Virus record (IMG/VR): IMGVR_UViG_3300042448_000816
Coordinates: 48,371-112,370 of that record
DNA from: a virus
Length of the DNA: 64,000 bases
Strand: one strand, 5' to 3'
The notes under the pieces are model-generated. The model made no database searches. It saw only the letters and a list, made by a program, of their open reading frames with translations, and had not been told where the DNA came from. Within the stretch, counting starts at the first letter, position 1, and each line of letters starts with the position of its first letter. Positions 60,980 to 64,000 of the stretch are shown one piece after another. The position numbers and the translations under genes were made by a program.

Positions 60980-61221
60980 AAAAGCTCTGTACGCCTCTAT
61001 AAGGGCTTCAAATATAAAATACGTCTTCCAGTATCCCACATGTGTCAAAAGTCCCCAGAGGAAGCTTGTATGGCTTTATAGGGTTATATGAGTTATATTT
61101 GATAATGGGGTTTTTGACTACCAAGAGAAAAGTCTTGGTTTGTACCCCGAAAAATTTATATGTCAAATAGGGAGATAGGCCTTTGGCCTATTATTTATCA
61201 ATTCGTTACCAAATTGTTATA
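60980..61221. other. Intergenic, small hairpins only
   Basis: No ORF is credible. Plus-strand features: CCAAGA/TCTTGG hairpin at about 61118-61138, flanked by GGGGT and ACCCC (61104-61108 and 61142-61146), and ATAGGCC/GGCCTAT at about 61173-61190 followed by TATTTAT, a weak terminator for the gene at 60779. Near 61163 a degenerate copy of the early motif (ATGTCAAATAGGGAGATAGG) appears. At 61205 the 17-base repeat GTTACCAAATTGTTATA begins. Confidence 0.4.
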
Positions 61222-61269
61222 TTAGATCTTCTTACCACATTTGCATGTATCGCACTTGCAATCATTCAT
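61222..61269 (-). CDS. 15-aa Cys-rich peptide (CKC-CKC)
   Basis: A 15-residue ORF (MNDCKCDTCKCGKKI) starting two bases after the stop of the small membrane peptide. Four Cys in nine residues in CxCx2CxC order resemble a metallothionein half-cluster. Its position in a two-gene operon with a good promoter is the only support, so it may be non-functional. Confidence 0.4.
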   Translation of the reverse strand: MNDCKCDTCKCGKKI

Positions 61270-61271
61270 GG

Positions 61272-61352
61272 CTAGTCCCTGTCTCTGTATTTGATCAATA
61301 TGGCAATAAGAAATACCATCAAGAAGATTAAGGTGCCTTCTATGAGTGCCAT
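61272..61352 (-). CDS. 26-aa single-helix membrane peptide
   Basis: ORF MALIEGTLIFLMVFLIAIL, then IKYRDRD. One hydrophobic helix of about 19 residues with a positively charged end, inside the membrane by the positive-inside rule. TATAAT lies exactly six bases (AGATCC) before the ATG. A longer frame exists to 61499, but it lacks any start signal and would cross the promoter. Confidence 0.6.
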   Translation of the reverse strand: MALIEGTLIFLMVFLIAILIKYRDRD

Positions 61353-61358
61353 GGATCT

Positions 61359-61364
61359 ATTATA
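61359..61364 (-). promoter_or_regulatory. -10 box, leaderless start for the 26-aa membrane peptide
   Basis: TATAAT on the minus strand, six bases before the ATG at 61352. The 61365-61536 gap upstream holds A- and T-rich DNA and no credible gene. Confidence 0.6.
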
Positions 61365-61536
61365 CCCCCGAAATCTGAAAAATATTTCAAATTGGAGAAA
61401 ATCTGAATATTTGTTAGTTATGTATGATGCAAAAAAAATACAAAAAAAAAGAATAAGACTAGTGAGCACACACCACAGCAAAAAAAAATACACTAACATT
61501 CTTTTTACCGAATGCTAATGCTTCTTTTTTTATTTT

Positions 61537-61620
61537 TTAGTAATCGCAACCGATTTCTGGATGCTCACTTGGGTAAACATCTTGTCCACATCGTGGGCAG
61601 TCAAACATTTCATCTTCCAT
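61537..61620 (-). CDS. 27-aa CxxC zinc-ribbon-like peptide
   Basis: ORF MEDEMFDCPRCGQDVYPSE, then HPEIGCDY. CPRCG is a classic zinc knuckle start, with a later Cys and a His. A near-perfect ribosome site (TTAGGAGGTG) five bases before the ATG makes translation likely. The gap to the upstream gene (61621-61682) has no strong promoter. Confidence 0.55.
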   Translation of the reverse strand: MEDEMFDCPRCGQDVYPSEHPEIGCDY

Positions 61621-61682
61621 TCTTCACACCTCCTAACCCGTACGACTTTTTTTATAGACACTAGTGCCACTGTTTTTATAAA

Positions 61683-61829
61683 CTAGTCTGACCCATAGTG
61701 ACTAGTAGCCACTACCCAGTAATGACCAACGCAATAACTTTCATCAACATCTTTGCCGTCTAGTGTTATCCTAATTGACTTAGTAGCATCACCATCGCAA
61801 TTGTAATACTGGCATTTAGTTTCTTTCAT
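61683..61829 (-). CDS. 48-aa small Cys/His protein
   Basis: ORF MKETKCQYYNCDGDATKSI, RITLDGKDVDESYCVGHYW... Four potential metal ligands (CQYYNC, CVGH). It lies in the early minus-strand cluster with a weak GAAAGAAG before the ATG. Unknown function. Confidence 0.55.
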   Translation of the reverse strand: MKETKCQYYNCDGDATKSIRITLDGKDVDESYCVGHYWVVATSHYGSD

Positions 61830-61841
61830 TTTTTCTTCTTT

Positions 61842-62054
61842 CTATTTGTTTATTGTTAGGTTAGATAGTGAGTTTAGACTTTCATCAAACATTTTGTCGA
61901 AAGCATTTTGTGAACGCCTAAGCTCCCAACAAGCGTCTACATCGTGACCCTTAGCCCAAGCCTTAGCGTGTTTATAGTAGCTAGTGTAATCTTCTTGAGT
62001 ATACCCGCATACTTTACAGGTCATTTTTCTTGGCATAACAGTTGATTTTCTCAT
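61842..62054 (-). CDS. 70-aa C2HC-type zinc-finger-like protein
   Basis: CKVCGYTQEDYTSYYKHAK with a following H and C (KGHDVDACWEL) gives a CxxC-x12-H-x10-C pattern. The C-terminal 25 residues are helical. ATGA overlap with the upstream ORF. Small zinc fingers are common in phage early regions for takeover functions; no specific role. Confidence 0.65.
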   Translation of the reverse strand: MRKSTVMPRKMTCKVCGYTQEDYTSYYKHAKAWAKGHDVDACWELRRSQNAFDKMFDESLNSLSNLTINK

Positions 62055-62149
62055 TTATCTTCACTTTCATTTATTGCTATTGTTAGGGTTGTAATGTTGC
62101 TAATGGCTTGGTCAAACTCTTCCCAAGTGTCAAAGGTTAGTGTTATCAT
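62051..62149 (-). CDS. 32-aa acidic peptide
   Basis: ORF MITLTFDTWEEFDQAISN, then ITTLTIAINESEDK. It overlaps the next start by ATGA and begins right after the stop of the zinc-ribbon ORF upstream (TAAATG). Coupling supports it. Unknown function. Confidence 0.5.
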   Translation of the reverse strand: MITLTFDTWEEFDQAISNITTLTIAINESEDK

Positions 62150-62287
62150 TTAGAACTCCATCAATTCTACGCCGTAAGCGTTGTAGCAATTTTCGCAACC
62201 AAACTCTTTGGCTTCTTCTACCCAGATTTGAGTAGTGTAGTTATCGCATAGTTGGCAGATACCTAGTTTTTGTTCTTGTATTTTCAT
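62150..62287 (-). CDS. 45-aa zinc-ribbon peptide
   Basis: ORF MKIQEQKLGICQLCDNYTTQ, then EEAKEFGCENCYNAYG. Two CxxC pairs separated by about 19 residues form a likely zinc ribbon. It sits in a tight row of early genes. Start GAAATAGAAAATG has weak ribosome signals. Confidence 0.6.
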   Translation of the reverse strand: MKIQEQKLGICQLCDNYTTQIWVEEAKEFGCENCYNAYGVELMEF

Positions 62288-62290
62288 TTT

Positions 62291-62524
62291 CTATTTCTCA
62301 TTTCTTTTTTTGTAATCTTCATTCATCTTAGCAATCATAGCGTCCCAACGAGTGTTAGCTTCATCGGTGATTTGCTTATCGGTAAAGTAGTGTTGGCTAG
62401 CTAGAGCCTTTTCATAACGCCATTCTTCACGGCTAACGGCAGAGCCATCGTCACTACTTTCGGCAGTGTAGCAATTCTTTTTTAGGCTAACTAATGCCTC
62501 GAACATTTCTTCTAATTTTTTCAT
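62291..62524 (-). CDS. 77-aa helical early protein
   Basis: Helical charged protein: KKLEEMFEALVSLKKNCYTA, then WRYEKALASQHYFTDKQITD. First gene of the minus-strand early cluster, with AAAGGA and the early-type promoter motif upstream. No family recognised. Confidence 0.65.
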   Translation of the reverse strand: MKKLEEMFEALVSLKKNCYTAESSDDGSAVSREEWRYEKALASQHYFTDKQITDEANTRWDAMIAKMNEDYKKRNEK

Positions 62525-62551
62525 TTTGTATCCTTTCTTTATGCTTTTAGC

Positions 62552-62570
62552 CTATCACTAGCTACCGACA
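62552..62570 (-). promoter_or_regulatory. Early promoter motif, copy 1 (minus)
   Basis: TGTCGGTAGCTAGTGATAG on the minus strand, 28 bases before the 62524 ATG. It fits TGTCRGT-N5-GTGATAR shared by the early genes. About 40 bases upstream is a hairpin TACCCT/AGGGTA (about 62614-62633) that may act as an insulator. Confidence 0.6.
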
Positions 62571-62673
62571 ATTGTGACCCTTTTTCAACTGATTTTCATA
62601 CAAACTTTTACCCTCTTTTTTGTAGGGTATCTACAACTGTTACCAAATTGTTATAATTATTTTTAGTTTTATC

Positions 62674-62716
62674 GGCGTGTCGACTTGACACGACACGCCC
62701 GACGGGGGCGGCCCTG
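62674..62716. repeat. Early hairpin element, copy A, with perfect palindrome
   Basis: GGCGTGTCG (62674-62682) and CGACACGCC (62691-62699) are exact inverted repeats around ACTTGACA. Next to it is CGCCCGACGGGGGCG followed by GCCC. Both parts recur with changes at 63141, 63549 and 63855. It sits in the divergent region, so it could be an operator, terminator or replication element. Confidence 0.55.
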
Positions 62717-62735
62717 TGTATAACTATGTGGATAA
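62715..62735. promoter_or_regulatory. Pair of DnaA-box-like sequences
   Basis: TGTGTATAA (62715-62723; TTATACACA on the other strand) and TGTGGATAA (62727-62735; TTATCCACA) lie 12 bases apart, close to one helical turn. Followed by AT-rich TTGTTATGAAGATGTTATAA. It is between the divergent early clusters, suggesting a host DnaA role in replication start. Confidence 0.5.
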
Positions 62736-62792
62736 CCTTGTTATGAAGATGTTATAAAATCCTCCTAAAATTACGGCGTGTCGATTTGATAA

Positions 62793-62811
62793 TGTCGTAG
62801 GTCTATGTTAG
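62793..62811 (+). promoter_or_regulatory. Early promoter motif, copy 2 (diverged, plus)
   Basis: TGTCGTAGGTCTATGTTAG: differs from consensus at four positions but keeps spacing and the TTGATA just upstream. It drives the 62840 gene, which has GAAAGGATA. Confidence 0.45.
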
Positions 62812-62839
62812 GTTATAAGTAATTAGAAAGGATAAGTAA

Positions 62840-63022
62840 ATGAACGAAATAGTAATTGAAGGCTTCAAGTGTGTTGAGTGTGAGGACACTTACTACCACA
62901 TGCCAAGTTTTGGCTACTGTGATAACACTCTTGAGTGTGCGATTTCTGATGGTGATAGCGTCAAGCCTCACTCTTGGATTGCTAATGAGGGTGATGTTAG
63001 ATACCTTGTTAGGAGTATCTAA
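62840..63022 (+). CDS. 60-aa Cys-containing early protein
   Basis: ORF MNEIVIEGFKCVECEDTYYH, then CDNTLECAISDGDS. CVEC and a later Cys pair suggest a metal site. TAATG coupling to the next ORF. ATG after GAAAGGATAAGTAA. Function unknown. Confidence 0.65.
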   Translation: MNEIVIEGFKCVECEDTYYHMPSFGYCDNTLECAISDGDSVKPHSWIANEGDVRYLVRSI

Positions 63023-63141
63023 TGAACATCGTGGTAGAGGTTTTGGGTGTTGAGATCCCTGCCCTTGTAGTAGTGTGGGGATTTGGTATGTTGTTCTTGG
63101 TTGCTTTGTTTGTAGCAATTCACCTTGACACTAAAGACTAG
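63022..63141 (+). CDS. 39-aa membrane peptide
   Basis: ORF MNIVVEVLGVEIPALVVVWG, then FGMLFLVALFVAIHLDTKD. One long hydrophobic helix. Starts in a TAATG junction, so it is probably translated with the Cys protein. Function unknown; small early membrane peptides may act on the host envelope. Confidence 0.6.
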   Translation: MNIVVEVLGVEIPALVVVWGFGMLFLVALFVAIHLDTKD

Positions 63142-63210
63142 GCGTGTTGATTTGACATCCCCTAAAAAAATGGGGCGGCCCCCGTTTCCGATTTGTCAAG
63201 TTAGACACGC
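63141..63210 (+). terminator. Early hairpin element, copy C (likely terminator)
   Basis: GCGTGTTGATTTGACA and TGTCAAGTTAGACACGC are an imperfect long inverted repeat flanking CCCC-TAAAAAAAT-GGGG and CGGCCCCC. It follows the stop of the 63022-63141 ORF immediately. The inner hairpin with the A-rich loop and the large outer stem can both form. Confidence 0.55.
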
Positions 63211-63273
63211 TTATGAAGTATACAAAAAATCCCCCGAAAGTTTGTAGCAAAACCTGTTGCTTTTGTCTACCAA

Positions 63274-63292
63274 TGTCAGTGGTGTGTGATAG
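63274..63292 (+). promoter_or_regulatory. Early promoter motif, copy 3
   Basis: TGTCAGTGGTGTGTGATAG, 29 bases before the ATG at 63321, preceded by TTTGTCTACCAA. The 5-base gap is the same as in copies 1, 4 and 5. Confidence 0.6.
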
Positions 63293-63320
63293 TGTAATAG
63301 TAGATAGAAAGGAGTCAGAA

Positions 63321-63542
63321 ATGACAATAAACAAAATAGAAAACGGTTCCGTAGTAGAGCTTACCCTTAGCCACAAGTTGGACGGTGGTTGCCCTTGTGG
63401 TGCTACAGTTGCGATGTCCTACAGCAAGGACGGCTCTGGTTATGCCAGATACAACTACAGCAAGGTCTACACTCACAAAAGTGTAAACTTTACTGACAGC
63501 TTTTTTGCTGAGTTCGCTAAAAGATTTCCAGGCGAAATCTAA
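63321..63542 (+). CDS. 73-aa early protein with a CPC motif
   Basis: ORF MTINKIENGSVVELTLSHKL, then DGGCPCGATVAMSYSKDGSG and KSVNFTDSFFAEFAKRFPGE. Beta-rich start and one helix. The longer frame to 63213 crosses the promoter motif, and AAAGGAG fits the 63321 ATG. Unknown function. Confidence 0.65.
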   Translation: MTINKIENGSVVELTLSHKLDGGCPCGATVAMSYSKDGSGYARYNYSKVYTHKSVNFTDSFFAEFAKRFPGEI

Positions 63543-63548
63543 AATAGT

Positions 63549-63620
63549 GGGGGTGTCGATTTGACATTCCCACAAAAATGCGGCGGCCCCCAAACCTATG
63601 CTTGTCAAGTATCAATTACG
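63549..63620 (+). terminator. Early hairpin element, copy D
   Basis: GGTGTCGATTTGACATTCCC and later GGCGGCCCCC, with CTTGTCAAGTAT behind it as in copy C. It follows the 63542 stop by about six bases. No T-run, so terminator action is inferred from position. Confidence 0.45.
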
Positions 63621-63657
63621 TTGAGTCTAAAAAATCCCCCAAAAAGTATTTGACAAA

Positions 63658-63676
63658 TGTCGGTCGTCTGTGATAA
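63658..63676 (+). promoter_or_regulatory. Early promoter motif, copy 4, with TTGACA
   Basis: TGTCGGTCGTCTGTGATAA, 27 bases before the ATG at 63704. TTGACA at 63650-63655 overlaps just upstream, the best -35-like box among the copies. Confidence 0.6.
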
Positions 63677-63703
63677 GTTTTTGGTATAACGAAAGGATAC
63701 TAA

Positions 63704-63784
63704 ATGGAAGAGTTTTGGGAAGAGCGTTGCTTCGTTTGCCAATCGGCAGACGAGTGCCCTTGCGACGAGGGGACGGGATACTAA
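63704..63784 (+). CDS. 26-aa Cys-rich acidic peptide
   Basis: ORF MEEFWEERCFVCQSADECP, then CDEGTGY. CFVC plus CPC gives four Cys in 17 residues, a possible metal site. GAAAGGA upstream. TAATG junction to the next ORF. Confidence 0.6.
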   Translation: MEEFWEERCFVCQSADECPCDEGTGY

Positions 63785-63861
63785 TGGAGGGGTTCGAGAC
63801 TGGCTACTGGACTCCAGAGTCATTAGACGAGTTTGCTTCCGACCTTCTTGAGGAGGCTTGA
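63784..63861 (+). CDS. 25-aa acidic peptide
   Basis: ORF MEGFETGYWTPESLDEFASD, then LLEEA. Starts in the TAATG junction with the previous stop. The same frame is open upstream to 63670, but that part overlaps the Cys peptide and its promoter. Unknown function. Confidence 0.55.
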   Translation: MEGFETGYWTPESLDEFASDLLEEA

Positions 63862-63890
63862 CAAGTCCCCTTCGGGGGGGGCGGCCCCCT
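63855..63890 (+). terminator. Early hairpin element, copy E
   Basis: CTTGACAAGTCCCC, then TTC and GGGGGGGGCGGCCCCC: a GC-rich hairpin that overlaps the 63861 stop codon. No T-run follows; position suggests a stop of the short transcript. Confidence 0.5.
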
Positions 63891-63898
63891 GTGGATAA
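63890..63898 (+). promoter_or_regulatory. DnaA-box-like sequence
   Basis: TGTGGATAA (TTATCCACA on the other strand). Followed by TTGTTATGAAGTTGTTATGAA, which matches the sequence after the 62727 box in 18 of 21 bases, so this block is a duplicate of the divergent region. Confidence 0.45.
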
Positions 63899-63955
63899 CC
63901 TGTGCAGATCTTTGTTATGAAGTTGTTATGAAACCCCCCGAAAATCTGCCACAAA

Positions 63956-63974
63956 TGTCGGTAGGGTGTGATAG
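63956..63974 (+). promoter_or_regulatory. Early promoter motif, copy 5
   Basis: TGTCGGTAGGGTGTGATAG, followed by GGTTTTAGTAAT and then ATGAAAGGAAA at the window edge. The next early gene starts beyond the right edge. Confidence 0.55.
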
Positions 63975-64000
63975 GGTTTTAGTAATCAGATGAAAGGAAA

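Noticed and set aside
61155-61185. Degenerate early motif ATGTCAAATAGGGAGATAGG
   Set aside because: One base off in spacing and no ORF behind it within 100 bases; probably chance or a decayed copy.
60980-61221. Possible tRNA gene
   Set aside because: Hairpins are present, but no cloverleaf with a T-arm GTTCRA motif could be folded by eye; no other tRNA was found in the window.
61353-61499. Upstream extension of the 26-aa membrane peptide (75 aa form)
   Set aside because: The extension covers the TATAAT box and has no ribosome site; the short form fits the leaderless rule.
61291-61518. Plus-strand 75-codon ORF opposite the membrane peptide
   Set aside because: Lysine-rich product from poly-A DNA, no promoter or ribosome site, and it overlaps a better-supported gene.
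63670-63783. Upstream extension of the 25-aa early peptide
   Set aside because: It overlaps the coupled Cys peptide and its promoter; the TAATG junction supports the ATG at 63784.

Overview
This window looks like the structural (late) arm and part of the early region of a large tailed bacteriophage with a long non-contractile tail. It encodes a portal, an HK97-type prohead protease, a major capsid protein, connectors, a tail tube, two tail assembly chaperones, a 3,458-residue tape measure and tail-tip proteins, with no sheath gene. The DNA is AT-rich by eye. The host is not identified. The many start codons placed six bases after a TATAAT box (leaderless mRNAs), together with the gene styles, suggest an actinobacterial host of low GC, perhaps aquatic; that is inference. 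No terminase, integrase, polymerase or helicase gene is recognisable, so the genome must extend beyond both edges.

Layout. Almost everything from 60.6 kb down to base 1 is read on the minus strand, so the late region runs right to left. 52-60 kb: a first block of small virion and fibre genes (two proteins with BppU-like N-termini, a PASTA-domain Cys-rich protein, fibre proteins with shared modules), interrupted by one plus-strand membrane-anchored transglycosylase (55.2 kb). 45-52 kb: collagen-like fibres (Gly-Pro-Thr repeats), a 1,005-aa fibre with HGF/NG repeats, and a protein built from a 6-7-residue aromatic-Ser/Thr repeat. 36.8-45 kb: a carbohydrate cassette (GT2, three GT61-like transferases, a HAD-nucleotidyltransferase fusion, a short GDPD-like protein) plus small unknown genes. 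30-36.8 kb: another collagen-like fibre, a seven-unit delta-60 beta-propeller and a large LamG-like protein. 21-30 kb: head and connector genes, tail tube, chaperones. 2-21 kb: tape measure, distal tail and tail tip, fibre tip with a collar domain. 0-2 kb: small proteins and a MerR-like DNA-binding protein, then a gene leaving the window.

60.6-64 kb is different: a divergently transcribed bank of very small, often Cys-rich or single-helix proteins (15-77 aa). The centre (62.5-62.8 kb) holds a pair of DnaA-box-like sequences and a GC-rich palindrome. The early genes share a promoter-like motif, TGTCRGT-N5-GTGATAR, and are separated by a recurring hairpin ending in GGCGGCCC.

How the genes work together: the head genes build an HK97-fold capsid, and the connectors join it to a tail whose length is set by the giant tape measure. 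The tape measure seems to carry enzyme-like domains, one resembling an ADP-ribosyltransferase, that could enter the cell with the DNA. The fibre genes mix and match N-terminal, collagen, carbohydrate-binding and C-terminal modules, and the sugar cassette beside them may decorate these fibres. Translation is tightly coupled: many junctions are TAATG or ATGA.
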